Made by a program: the position numbers and the translations under genes. A DNA stretch of 64,000 bases from Cylindrodendrum hubeiense (taxonomy: Eukaryota; Ascomycota; Sordariomycetes; Hypocreales; Nectriaceae), in contig JAANBB010000013.1 in NCBI GenBank assembly GCA_014621425.1, forward strand, positions 294,126 through 358,125, in the 5' to 3' direction. The notes below the pieces were generated by a model, which was not told where the DNA came from, did not search any database, and saw nothing but the letters and a program-made list of their open reading frames with translations. Shown in pieces: positions 25,735 to 37,664 of the stretch. Position 1 is the first letter of the stretch; each line of letters opens with the position of its first letter.

Positions 25735-28700
25735 TTACTTAGAACTCCCAAGTCTATCCCGAGCATCATCCAACAGACCAGCTTCTGCAAGCATGGAGGA
25801 ATAAAAGCCATCGTCGCATGCGATCAACGCAGCTGGGGTGTCAAATGCCACAACTTTGCCATTATTCATAACAAGGACTTTATCATATTTGATCTGCGAT
25901 AGTTTTAGCGACCATTTTAACGAATATGAGATGTTTGGTTGGGTCCGTTAAGAGGGGATAGATGGACAAGGGCACTCACGGTCAACTCAAGCCGATGCAT
26001 GACAGCAAGAATGGTGCCTTCAAACTGTCCAAAGATCGTTTCGTGAATATGATTCTCTGTCTCTTGGTCCAAGCTAGAGGTTGCTATGGCAAGGGATTAT
26101 AGTTAGCTAAGGCGCTGATGAAAAAAAGATTTTGGTTTGTGCATCTTACCTTCATCCAGTATCAAGATCTTCGACTTTTGGAGCATTGTACGCGCGAGTG
26201 CCAAGAGTTGGATCTGTCCAGAAGAAAGACTACATCTGTGAAACCAATAATTAGCAATGGTAAAGAGGAATATCTCCATTTCACGGCAGAGTAGCCTTAC
26301 CCAGGGTCAAGCTCAATGTCTAAGAGAGGTGCATGCTTTCCATCATCACCGCCCGTCCGATCAGCCAGTTTCTTCAAAGATTCCATCGCTGTCGAGCTTC
26401 TCAGCGCTTGAACAATTTCTTCGTCAGTATGGAGTCTCAACGGATCGAGATTGTTTCGGACAGGTCCGGAGAAGATGACGGGAGTCTGGGGGATAATGGC
26501 CAGTGAATGCAGCAGCTTGGTTGAGTCAACTGTTGCAATATTGACGTCGTCCACCAGCGTCTCCCCAGCGACTTGGTCCATCATGCCTAATAGGCACAAG
26601 ATCATGGATGATTTCCCGGCTCCTGTGCGTCCCACCACCGCAACCTTCTCTCCAGGCGATATTATAACATCGAGCGCATTCAAACTTAGCGGCAAACCGG
26701 GACGGTATCTTGCGCTGACAGATCGAAACTCAATCTTTCCGTTTGTCGGCCAGGTTTCAGAAACCGTTCCGTCGTCCCCAACTTCGTCTCTATATCTCTC
26801 CACAGGTTGAAATTCTTGGATATCCTGATCCATTAGGACCGCATATTCATTGATGCGGGTAATCGAAACAGAGTCTGCCTCAAACAAGGCACTAATGCGT
26901 GCAATATTGCCGAGGATGGTTGTGACTTGAAACACGTAGGTCATGACAAAGCCCAGAGTGCTGAGATCTACTGATGACATGAGCAATACGCCGACGGCAA
27001 AGACCTGAAGTGTAACGGAGAGGATCTCAAGCCGGACAGCTATCCAAATGTCCATACAGGCTAACGGAAAGAGGGCGCGGAGGTTGTTCTGCAGCAGTTC
27101 TTGGAACCTTTTCAAACGAGGGCTCGTCGAGTCGTAGATTTTGAAGAGAACTCGGCCATTCTCTGCTTCTTGGATATAGTTAAGAAGAGGTCCACGGGAA
27201 GAAACGTCCAAGTGGCGAATTTCGCGTAGTTTCTCCAGATAGGACTGTTGCAGGTGGAAGCAGAGGAAGATCAGAGGTACCACAAAAATAATACTGATGG
27301 GTGTAGAGACCACAAGAACAACGCAGGGGAGGAAAAGATTTGCGTATTGCGCAATGAGAGATATGATGGAGCCTGTGAGAGAGCCATCTATCCTAGCGAG
27401 GTCGTTGGTGAATATGTTGAGGAGCTCGCCGGTGGGGACTACTGAAAAGAAGTCCATTCGGCGTGAGAGAACACCTTTAACCAAGCTTGTGTGTATTTTG
27501 GTAGAGGCTGGTATGATGCAAAATCTGTACAGTGAAAGTATGAAGAAGAAGAACAGCAGTGTTTGAGCGACGGAAAAGAGGCCGAAGAGGAAGAGATCCC
27601 ATCTTCGACCCGAAGGTGTGGGCTCCGAGGACATCATCTTCAGAACATAGGTGCCACAGATGGAAGAAAATCTGCCGAGCAATAGAAGAAGAATCGTAAT
27701 CGGCCATCCGAATTTGTCTGCGGCAAAGATATATGTCCATATAGGGTGCTTCCAGAAGCTGGAACTCGTTGCATTTTGGGGCAGATCCAGAACAGCTTGT
27801 TCAAGGTGAGTATCAGTTAAAGCGAGCTCGGGGATGTCTTCCGTATTGGTAGCTATCAGAGCCTCAGATTTGGACGGCAAAGAGGTCTTGAAAACAGGTT
27901 GTTCAAGTGATTTAGTAAGAGTATTGGTGGACTCGACTTCGGTTGTATCAGATCCGGAACTGGTGACGACAAAGTCTGCTGATGATTCCTCAAGGAGAGA
28001 GTCGTCAGATAGTGGGCGTTGCTGTATAGTACCTTGATCAAGTATATAAGCCGTATCAGCTTCTCTCAATAGCATCTGGGTACTCGATGAAATGATTCTC
28101 GTGGTCTTTCCCAGGAGTCCTTTTGAGCCAAGCAAATGCTGTATGATGTGTCTTTGAACTTTGACATCTACTGCAGCTAAAGGGTCATCGAGGATGTAAA
28201 CGTCTGACTGGGAGTATGCCGCTCTGGCGAGGCAGATTCGCGTTTTCTGACCGCCAGATAGGGCGATGGAGCCTGTGATGGGCGTACGATCACCTTGGCG
28301 AAGCTGTTGAAAGTCTGGATTGAGACAACATGCTTCCACAACCTTATCGTAGAGTTCAGAGTCGAAATCCCTTCCGAACAGAATGTTGTCGCGAACTGTA
28401 CCGCTCGTCAGAAATGGCTGCTGCGGCAAGAACGCCACTCGAGTGGTCTCAGTGTCTTGTTGATTGAGTTGCAAGTATCGGAGTAGTGAAAGCAGTGCTG
28501 TCGATTTCCCTGAGCCAGTGGCTCCGGTGATAATGGCAACATTCCCCTTCTTGATACCAAGTGTACCACTCTTCAGGACTCTAGAACCACCAGGCCACTG
28601 CACATTGATATTTTCGATGTGGATTGAGTCCCCAGGGCCGTGGTTCTTGTTTCTAGGCTCGCCCAGCGGTGCCAGATTGGTTTCCGGCAGATTCATATAA

Positions 28701-30674
28701 CTTCGAATACGATTCAAGGACGTCTTCATAACCTGCATCGTCGTTGCTAGACTAGACATTTGCGTCAAGCTCACACTAAACATGGTGAATAGCATGATGC
28801 TGGCAAATATTAGCTGGTTGTCCATGGCTTGACCTTTCCATATGATGACACCAAAGGCAGCTATGGTAAGGATGGAAGGAGTGGATTGCATCAAGCAGAT
28901 GAGCCAAGCGTTATAAACTGCCATTCCTTGCATGGCCTTCAGCTCAACAGAGCGTTTTTCGGCCAATGTGTTTGTAAAGGTCGATTCCCATGCATGCATC
29001 TTGATAGACTGGATGGATCCCAACACCTCACCGGTGAGCTTGATCCTCTTATTTTTGGCGGCCATCATACTGATAATCCACGTCGTCATCATCCTAATGA
29101 TGAACCCGAGAATTGGGTACGTTGAGATCTGTACTTGATTAGCACAATTGCACTTGTCCACAAACTCCTTGAGAACTTACCGCGATGACCAAGACAGCAA
29201 GCATGCCTTCCCAGGTCAAGAGGTACATCAGTCCCGCAAGGCACAAAACAACATGAAGCGGATATGACCAGATATCCAAGATCAGATGCGAGTTTTGAAA
29301 CAAGACTTGTGTGTCCACTTCGCTTAACGTGGCGATATTGGTGTCTCCTGCAACTCCTATATCTCCAAGTCGAAGGGTCTTGGAGTGGAGGGCAGCAGAG
29401 AGCATGGCTTTGTAACCAACAGCCACTCGCCGAACAAGAAAGTCGCTATAGTTTCCGCATAGACTTCCGAACAGTCGAGAGCAAAACATAACGCATACGT
29501 TCCCCATTGTGGGATGCGCCAAAAGATCACGCAACAACCAAGGGAGCCCGAATTTGGAAAGGTCGTCGACCAATCTACAAAGAGAGCTCGCCAGCAGCGT
29601 TGGCTTGTGTTCCCTCAGCAGAAACCCCCAGAATGTGTCCCAGGAACCATCTCCTCCTTGAGAACAAGCGATAGAGAACCTCGATTGGTATCCCTCAAAA
29701 TCTGAAGGCAGGTCGACCTCTGGAAGGTCATCGAAATCGATGCTTCCGGTCAGGCCAATGATCGGGTTGAGCCATGCGTATGTAGCTGATTCGAACAAAG
29801 ATGACTGCGATGGCTTTGGTGGCAGCTCATCATTTGTTATCCTGGAGTAAAAGACATCGAAAAGACATGCGACTCCAAATATTCCCGGAAAGAGGCTGTC
29901 GCCCCAAGTCTTGGAATAGTCGTCAGAGGTAAGGAGGAGCGTCCATGCGCCGCAGCTGACAAAGTGGTAAGCTCCACGGGCGGTTGATGAATGTTGAAAC
30001 AATATCGCGGTGAAGTTTACAATAGCTGCGATAGTAGAAGATATGCGGACCGATGCAGATGACCAGTCAATGTGGTCAGTTTCGTGTTGAAGTTGGATGA
30101 CCAGCTTAGCAATAAAGGTGGCAGCAATTCCAATTTGAAGAACCTGAAATAAGGTTAGAGACTTGGATAAATATCACCAGCCAAAACAAAGAACAAAGTG
30201 AGATCATACCAGGGAAGATACATGAACCAGCCCCCATTTCACCCGGCGTTGTGTTGAACCTGCTTCCCAGAGGTATGGAGATATCACTGTGGATATCACC
30301 AGCCCGAACACAGCAAAAAGCTGTATAAACCTAGAGTTGAAGTTAGCGAGTAAATTCAAGGTGCTGCACTAGGGTTCATACTCGGGAAGGCGATTTACTA
30401 TGACGAATACTCCTCTAGGGGCTTCATTATCAGAAGTTGGCAAGCCCTGGGCTGTGAACACACTGGGATGAAATGGCAGCCAGCCTGTCGCAGGTTCCAG
30501 CATGCCCATTACTTCAAACAGCTCAAGACCAGTCAGATGCCTGGTTTTCCTCGACGAGTAGCTGTCAGTTGAATAAAATACCATAAACTCCCGACAATTG
30601 ATCCATGAGTCCTTCGGGATGATTTCCGGACTTTTCCAGGCACTCTCCGAACAGCTGAGGCGATGATAGCTCAT
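25735..30674 (-). CDS. ABC transporter, subfamily C (MRP-like full transporter)
   Basis: Seven exons on the minus strand: 30674-30382, 30330-30210, 30143-29181, 29128-26301, 26229-26150, 26083-25980, 25893-25735; 1515 residues. Layout is N-terminal spans, TMD1, NBD1, TMD2, NBD2. NBD1: Walker A GATGSGKST (661-669), signature LSGGQ (749-753), Walker B VYILDD (769-774). NBD2: Walker A GRTGAGKSS (1292-1300), signature LSSGQ, Walker B ILILDE followed by ATSSLD, and an H-loop His in VMHRLE. In NBD1 the catalytic Glu is Asp and the H-loop His is replaced by Ser (IISSS), so NBD1 is probably a degenerate ATP site, as is common in ABCC proteins. Family role: export of organic anions, conjugates or metabolites across the plasma or vacuolar membrane. 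Start codons of this gene and the Zn2Cys6 gene at 31104 are 429 bp apart and divergent. Confidence 0.93.
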
Positions 30675-31103
30675 TAAGCCGTGTCGGTCATCGCTCCAGG
30701 GGACCTGATTAGGAATAGTGACAGCTGTTGGGGACCACTAATGATACAGGGATGCATCTGTGGACCTGGTGCATAGACTGGCTTCATTAGCGACGCTCCC
30801 GAATACTTGATTAGGCAAGGTCTGTTCTGTTATCTTATCACCACAAGAGCCACCAATGATGGGCGTCTCCTCCCAAACCGTTGTGTTCATTTGTGGTTCC
30901 TCGCTCAGTCTCGCCTCATTCAGACCACTCATCCTGTCCATTGTGTCGGAATATTCAAGCCTCTGCCGACAGTCCGAAGACGCCTTGACTCGCTGAACCT
31001 TTTTCCAGCATCGGACTCCTCCCAATACCTTCCATATTAGGCCTTTGTAGCACACAAGGCCGGCCCCGCCACGCAATTGCCCCGGTTCATCACGTCTCAC
31101 GCA
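30675..31103. promoter_or_regulatory. Shared divergent promoter region, ABCC transporter / Zn2Cys6 regulator
   Basis: 429 bp separate the two divergent start codons. This is short enough for one regulatory region to serve both genes. Several CGG/CCG triplets are present, the half-sites Zn2Cys6 proteins bind, but I could not single out one convincing site. Confidence 0.45.
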
Positions 31104-33417
31104 ATGGAGCGATCATCAAAGCGGGCGAGGAAGACCGACATAGTTCGCAAACGCACAGGTTGCCAGAACTGCCGAAATAAAAGAAGAAAGGTACTTGAAC
31201 TTCTCTCCATGTTTTTGCCAGTTTTCTTTTCCTTTCACTGCTAGATTCAGTCCATCGCCAAGTGCTGACTGGCCATGTGTGCAGTGTGACGAAGCCCGCC
31301 CGGAATGTCTGGCATGTGTTCAACGCGGGGTCAAGTGCAGTGGCTACCAGCGCTCAATTGTCTTCAAGGACGTTTCTGAGTTGACAGCTGAATCGTCCAA
31401 GAAGTTTGAGGCTGCAAGGTGGTCGGCATTGCACCAAGAAGAGGAGAGGAGGAAACAGGGGATAACGAATGCGGCAACAGACCAGCCGGTACAATCACCA
31501 CAAGACCAAGACGGCGACACAATTCACGTGGATACGCAGCGTCCCTGCGTCGCTACTCCAGCATCACTGCCGGAATGGAGTGACATGGGTGGCCACGATA
31601 CGGACAATATTGTCCTGCCCTGGGACCTGTTTGAACCCTCGTTTCAGCTTCTCGACGAGGGCCTACAAGCAACACCAATCAGTGTTGACGCTTCGCCTCA
31701 AAACGTGAACCAACTATTGGATTCTCAAGCTGGTCTAGTACAGCCTGCGCCGCCACCCACATTCCATAATTCTCCCAAGACCGACATTGCGTCCGGCGGT
31801 CAGCTCCCTGAGTCCATGACAGAGACAGATTCCCCACGACAATTTTCCACACCTAAAGGCAACGACACTATGATCATGGCAGAAGAGAATGATTCAACTC
31901 AAGCGCTCAACACTTGGGACGATTTTCTGAACGTCCAAGTGCCCTTGAATCAATCGTCACCATCAACCCAATCATCGCTAGGCGACCCAGCGACTGACTG
32001 TCAACTCTCCATTCCAGCTGAAGAAACCCTGGTTCGACATTTTGAGGCCCACGTAATCCCCGATGTACCAGTCGCCCTGGGATTCCCGTCGTTATTCCGC
32101 AGCAGCAGCTGCTTCCGAGCGGCCGCTCTCGCACTTTCTGCGAGCAACTTCGGACTCGCCCACCACAACTCGTCTCATTCACAGGCGCTTGGTCGAAAAC
32201 ACGATAAGATTATTGGTTGGAATTACTACGAGACTGCAGTTAAAAGGCTCAATCATGAGCTGCAGAAGCCGGGTAATCGACGAGACGAGCACGTTGCTGG
32301 TGCTGCTTTGCTCCTAGCATATCACCAGATTGAAGTCGGCTCACCACTCGGTATCCGGAACCACGCCTCAGGTCTGGATATTATTGCTTCCAAAGTAGAC
32401 TTTTCTTCATCGGAAATGTCGGCCTTGTTCAAAGCGTGGAGAATGTTGAGGTATGATGTGAAGTTTCAGACTTTGGGAACTCGAAAGTCCATTCTTGTGA
32501 CCGACCTGTACGAACCATGTAGCTTTCTTGATCCGCAACTCGCTATTCGGGATATTCTTTCCACTCTTTGGAAAACACATAGTCGATACGCCATGGAGGC
32601 TACTTTCAACGCGGAGAGCGACTCTGGCAGACCAAGTGCATCGGAGATGGCGGGACAATGGCTTCGAACCGTCCTCAATCGGCAATGCGACCTGAGACAG
32701 TTCCAGCAACGAGACTACCACACCGAAAACTTGACTTCAGACATGATTTTGAACCAATGCGACAGCATAGCTAAGCGACTTGATCAATGGCACCGCTCGC
32801 TTTGCAATCACGATTTACCGATTGTCAATCTAGGAACGGGTCAGGACTTCATAACTGGCCCGTCCTTCGAGCCAATCGTCACCTACCGCTTCGCAGATGA
32901 TCACAAGGCGCTCGACTACATCATGTACCTTCTTTCCCGAATGGTGTGCAACTATTTACGGTCACTATTCAACCCGTTGATTCTAGGAAGTGTGTCCGAA
33001 GCGTGGGGCAAGATCATTATCGGCATCGTGTGCAGCATGGAAGTTTCGCGCCAACGTTTTACTTTGCTTCGCGTAGAGTCACTACTATATATGACAGCCC
33101 TCTTATGCGAAAGCACAAACATCTGCATCACGATGCTTGATGCCGTAATCCCACGTGTGATGAGCACAGGCATTTCCGGGCCAGAGCTCGTCAGCTGGAC
33201 CACCTTGAGAAGAGGGCTGGAACTTATCGTGAAAGAAAGGCTACGCGGACGGTCTATTCGCCTCGTCATTGATGGATCAGATGAGAACCGCGACCATTTA
33301 CAGGTTGAAAGTAACCAAGTTGTTGTTGCTTTTGGTGACTATAACGGGAAAGGCCATTTCAGAGAGTGCTACACATTTGATTGGAGTCGTCATGAGAACT
33401 ATATCACAGTGGCATGA
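31104..33417 (+). CDS. Zn2Cys6 transcription factor, divergent from the ABCC gene
   Basis: Exons 31104-31190 and 31285-33417; 739 residues. Zinc cluster C20-x2-C23-x6-C30-x6-C37-x2-C40-x6-C47, followed by SGYQRSIVFKD, the pattern of the fungal-TF-2 (DUF3468-like) regulators. The intron falls inside the cluster, between K29 and C30. A basic N-terminus (KRARK...RKR) can act as a nuclear signal. The middle 100-280 region is Ser/Pro/Gln-rich and probably disordered; the C-terminal half is helical. Its position opposite the transporter suggests that it regulates that gene. Confidence 0.92.
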
Positions 33418-34372
33418 TGAAGATCTGGAAGCCTGATCCCATCGCTTAAATAAGTAAAAATACGGACCAAGTGATCTCTTGGTTGTTTCTATTCCTAGGA
33501 AGGCTAGTAAAGACGCGAAAATATATTTACAGGGGACATTGCACATGTGAAAGACAAGCATTCACGGGGAAAAGTGAATTGGTATGTGTGTATTTTTGAA
33601 GCTCCACATTTCATTCGCCTGCTAGTCCCTAATGATCATGATTCATGCCCTATAGGGCATTCTGTTGTCGTAAAAATGATACGATCATCAGTATTAGTTT
33701 GTAAACTGTATTTTTGCATTATCATTGTTCGTAGGAGCAAGCTTCGCTATCTTCTTAGAAGCTTTAGGGTAGGATCAACACAATTCGCTCAGTACCTTCG
33801 GGTTATTTGAGGCCGAAGTTTTACGTAAGCGAAGCTCACTAACCTAACCAAGGACTAGCGATGCCATGTACAAATCCAAATGTCAGCACATAAATATGAA
33901 TTATATGAAATTGAGGCTGAAAGACCGATATCGGGTCCTACAGGTCTTTGCGAAGACGACAGAGGCCCACTGGATGGACAGGTTGACCCATTATTCCGCG
34001 AAGCCACTCGCTCCTAGCTAACCCGCGTTGCCAGGGAACGGTGAGACACCCGGAGAATCGATGTGACCCGATATCGCCGACATCTTCATCCCCGATATCG
34101 CCGTTTCTTTAATTTAGTATAAGAAGCTTGTTATCAGACCTCAATTGAAAGAAATCGAGACCTTCTACGTCATCAATTGCAATCCTACCTCCTGATAATG
34201 CACAAAGCCTTGTGACCTTCGTTTCTCCCCTGCCTAATCATCGTCCAACTCGAACAAGCGATCCATCACCACCAGACGTTACTCCGGACCCAACATCCTA
34301 CCACATCTGTCCGACTTTTGCCTGTGCAAGCACGTTACTTCGATCTTCTCTCGTCCTACATACATAGCCACA
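33418..34372. other. Intergenic region, promoter of 2-hydroxy-acid oxidase
   Basis: No gene seen. It contains three copies of the palindrome CGATATCG (listed separately) and probably the 5' UTR of the oxidase. Confidence 0.55.
33926..34100. promoter_or_regulatory. Three CGATATCG palindromes upstream of oxidase
   Basis: The 8-bp palindrome CGATATCG occurs at 33926-33933, 34069-34076 and 34093-34100. The last two are extended to CCCGATATCGCCG and lie 24 bp apart, about 270-300 bp before the start codon at 34373. One 8-mer is expected roughly once per 65 kb by chance, so three in 175 bp is striking. A dimeric regulator site is a reasonable guess but unproven. Confidence 0.45.
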
Positions 34373-35545
34373 ATGGTCGCCGATTCCTCGACAACGAAAC
34401 GATCCATAGAGGACTTAAACTGCCTCTCGATCGCAGAACTCGAAGTGCTGGCGCGAGAACGCATGGATCAACAAACGCGAGATTACTACAATGAGGGAGC
34501 TGATTCTGGTAGCACCCTGCTGGAAAACGCATCAGCCTACAAAAAGTACCGAGTCCGTCCCAGAGCCCTGCGAGATGTCTCAATCATCGACGCTTCGGTC
34601 GAGATCTTCGGCTACAAAACTACAGTACCATTTGGTGTTGCTCCCGCCGCCATGCAGAAGCTAGCACACCCCGATGGCGAGCTGGCTACTGCCGAGGCTT
34701 GCCGAGAGAGAGGTATTGCCATGGGACTCAGCTCTTTCTCTACCACCAGCCTGGAAGATGTTCGTAGGGCGAGTGGCGAGATACCAAATGTGTTCCAGCT
34801 ATACCTCTTCGAAGATAGATCCTACAGCAAGAAGCTGATACAGCGTGTCAAGGCCGCAGGCTATAAGGCTATAGTCCTGACGGTCGACACACCTGTCCTC
34901 GGGAGGAGAAACTTGGAAATCCGCAACCAGTTTAAGCTCCCATCACATCTCAAACTCGCCAACTTTGTTGATGACAACGAGGATCGAAACAAAATAAACG
35001 ATCTCGGCGTTGAAGGATCACGAAGTGAACCCCCAGTGACATTTCACACACACGGCCCAAATCCAACACTTTCCTGGGAGGAGACTATCACATGGCTAAA
35101 GAGCGTGGCTGGTCCCATGCAAATTTGGGTTAAGGGTATTATGACAGCTGAAGATGCTCTTTTGGCTGTGAACCACGGTGTCGATGGTATCATAATTTCC
35201 AATCACGGCGGACGTCAACTTGATGGTGCTTTGGCAACCCTCGATGCCCTACCTGAGATTGTAACTGCCGTGAAACACCGGGTTCCTATCCACATTGACG
35301 GTGGTATCAGGCATGGTCTCGACCTGTTCAAAGCTCTCGCTCTCGGTGCCGACTTCTGCTGGATCGGCCGCCCGGTGTTGTGGGGACTGGCCTATAAGGG
35401 TCAGGAGGGTGTGGATTTGTGCCTTCGTCTGCTGACCGAGGAACTCCATCGATGCATGGGGCTTGCTGGTGTCACAAAGATTGCAGATATTGGACCAGAA
35501 TATTTGTGTAAGATAGACCGGGACGGATTTGTGAGCCGCTTGTAG
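34373..35545 (+). CDS. FMN-dependent 2-hydroxy-acid oxidase/dehydrogenase
   Basis: Single exon, 390 residues, the normal length for the soluble glycolate/lactate oxidase type. TIM-barrel flavoprotein landmarks are: YYNEGADSGSTLLEN near 38-52, VAPAAMQKLAHPDGE at about 89-103, the catalytic SNHGGRQLDG at 276-285 with base His278, and the phosphate-binding IHIDGGIRHG...ALGAD-F-WIGRP near the C-terminus. It oxidises an L-2-hydroxy acid (lactate, glycolate, mandelate or a longer acid) to the 2-oxo acid. No cytochrome b2 heme domain and no mitochondrial leader are visible, so O2 is the likely acceptor; the substrate is undetermined. The terminal tripeptide SRL is a good type 1 peroxisomal signal, so the enzyme is probably peroxisomal. 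Convergent with the third Zn2Cys6 gene; the stop codons are about 135 bp apart. Confidence 0.95.
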   Translation: MVADSSTTKRSIEDLNCLSIAELEVLARERMDQQTRDYYNEGADSGSTLLENASAYKKYRVRPRALRDVSIIDASVEIFGYKTTVPFGVAPAAMQKLAHPDGELATAEACRERGIAMGLSSFSTTSLEDVRRASGEIPNVFQLYLFEDRSYSKKLIQRVKAAGYKAIVLTVDTPVLGRRNLEIRNQFKLPSHLKLANFVDDNEDRNKINDLGVEGSRSEPPVTFHTHGPNPTLSWEETITWLKSVAGPMQIWVKGIMTAEDALLAVNHGVDGIIISNHGGRQLDGALATLDALPEIVTAVKHRVPIHIDGGIRHGLDLFKALALGADFCWIGRPVLWGLAYKGQEGVDLCLRLLTEELHRCMGLAGVTKIADIGPEYLCKIDRDGFVSRL

Positions 35546-35680
35546 GATAGTCGGGTATCTGAACATTCATACCATAATGTCGGCTAAATTCCAGCTCATT
35601 TAATGATAACACCTTACCCCATTTTAACACACCTCCTAACCCGCAACTCGAAACTTGACACTGTACTGGTAATATAAATA

Positions 35681-37664
35681 TCACCTCATTAATGTCAAGA
35701 TAACACTGTCCCAAAAGCCTTCCGCCAACTCCTTTTCCAGGTTATCAGGGAAGGCAATCGACGCCAATCGTCGTTTTGCTTCAATCCATCGCGTGGTGCC
35801 AGTTTTTCGGATCCACCTCCGGATAAAATCCTCGAAACATAGCTGGAGGGACTGCAATCCAGCGTCTCTGGTATATCCATGCTTCGCGAGGCTGAATCCC
35901 CCAACGAATGCCCTCCAAAACCAAAAGTCCAATGCCACCATGTTGCCTGATTCTACGATATCGTCAGATTGGTCAAGATCTTTCCTTAGGATAAAAAGAA
36001 CTCGACGAAGCAGTGGAATCTCCATTGGCTGACCTGCATTCCAAATCCCTAACAACCCATGCAGATAAAGACCAAGAGCCGAAGATGCTCCCAGCCAAGA
36101 AACCAACATAGTTTCATGGGCTATACCTTTTGGATTCCTTTCGCTATTTCTGACCATAGATTTCATGTGTGAGGTGGCAAAGGTAAGGAGCATTCTTGTA
36201 GCGGCACCGTCAACCCAGACTTGATCTAAGCGGGCCCCACTGTGATAGGTAGAGGGGGAATCTTCTCTCTGCCTTAGATCAGCCAGGTGTGTAAGCTGCC
36301 TTAAGCAATGAATCAGTGGGAATGCATCGATGTTCTGGAGCACAGTGCTGGATGGAGGCGGGCTGAAGAAAGAGGGTAATAACCTCATCGCCTTCAATCT
36401 TGTTTCCAACCCACCAACCTCTTCTTTATGCCACTTGTGCATCAGAAACTTGATTTCGGATAGTTTCGGCTTTGACGTGGCCCCTGAAGACAGGATGCTG
36501 TCGATGACGTCCTTTAATCGACCTTTGACACCGTGTACGAAATTGTATGTCCTGATAATCTGGTTAATAAACAAAAGACAGAAAATGAAAGGATTACATA
36601 CATGATGAAATATCTGTCTGCCAGTTCGTCTTCTAGAACCACTTCCGAATGAGCTTGTAGGACGAGAGGCCTGTAGAGGTCCATGAACTTCACAAGGCCG
36701 TCTAGGTGGGTCTCGGCAACTACCACGTCACCAAAGCAGCACTTTACCACGTTAATAGGTTGCCAAACGGTATTCAGGCCAGGCCCTTACCTCGGCAAAA
36801 GCAATTGTAGAAATCTCTTTCATACATGCTGAGACTACATGTGACTGAGGGCTTTTTAGCCATTCGTTGACAAGGCGCAATGACTCAACCTTGTGGTGGA
36901 GGAATGTTGTCTCGAAGCCTCTCATATGACCCATATTTATAGCATGATGCAACCCTGCAATAAGCAGGGTATTACGGAGCCCGTCTGGTGTTTGGGTTGC
37001 AAGCGATAGACTAGACTGGTTTCTCAGTAAACTCAATCGTATATATGAAATAATTAAAGAACACGTACCAATCTTTTAGCCGATGTGCTTTACTATAGCT
37101 AGATATATCATCTGCACTATGAACTATGATGCAAATATTCTAAGTCAATGTTCATAGACTCATGCTAGAGGTGTTGAGCACTCACAGTATAGTAACAGCT
37201 CCATCGATTTGAACGGCATGCTGTTTGGGAGGCAATGGAAAGGGTCTACCTGGCAAGACACTACCTTTGGTATCTTCCGTTTGAAAGGTGCCCAAGGTTG
37301 ATGCTCACCCGGAAGCCTATTTTTCCTCAGCTCCTGGAGAGGGAACTCGGGCAAAATGAATTCACAAGGCAGGTTTGAGTATATACAATTGACACTGAGA
37401 GGGCGGTTAGCGACGTCCACGAACCCCGCGGCTGGGCCATCATCGGGTCTCTGCAAGATAGCAAGGGAAGGATAACTCCTGTATCCGACCAGGAAAGGAG
37501 GAATTCGGGAAGACTTGCCAAGTAGGTCGGTGCTCATCGCACCTAAGGTGCCTCTGCTTGCATGTGAGACATCCTGTCCGACTGCGGGTGTGGTGCCTTC
37601 GGGATCTTGATGGCTTGGTATGGGTTCCTGTTTCCATTACAGGGATGCAATCACTGGAAGCCAT
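35681..37664 (-). CDS. Zn2Cys6 transcription factor with a GC-AG intron
   Basis: Six exons on the minus strand: 37664-37519, 37394-37186, 37123-37069, 37010-36791, 36741-36602, 36551-35681; 546 residues. The zinc cluster is C32-x2-C35-x6-C42-x6-C49-x2-C52-x6-C59. It is complete only if intron 1 (37395-37518) is removed using a GCAAGT donor; the spacing then fits the family exactly. The other introns are GT-AG, though the acceptors at 37124 and 36552 were picked by frame. The C-terminal body (AGLHHAINMGHMRGFE, ETHLDGLVKFMDL) fits the fungal-TF-2/DUF3468 class. A donor mis-call would truncate the protein in automatic annotation. Target unknown; the convergent oxidase at 34373 is the nearest gene. 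Confidence 0.84.
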
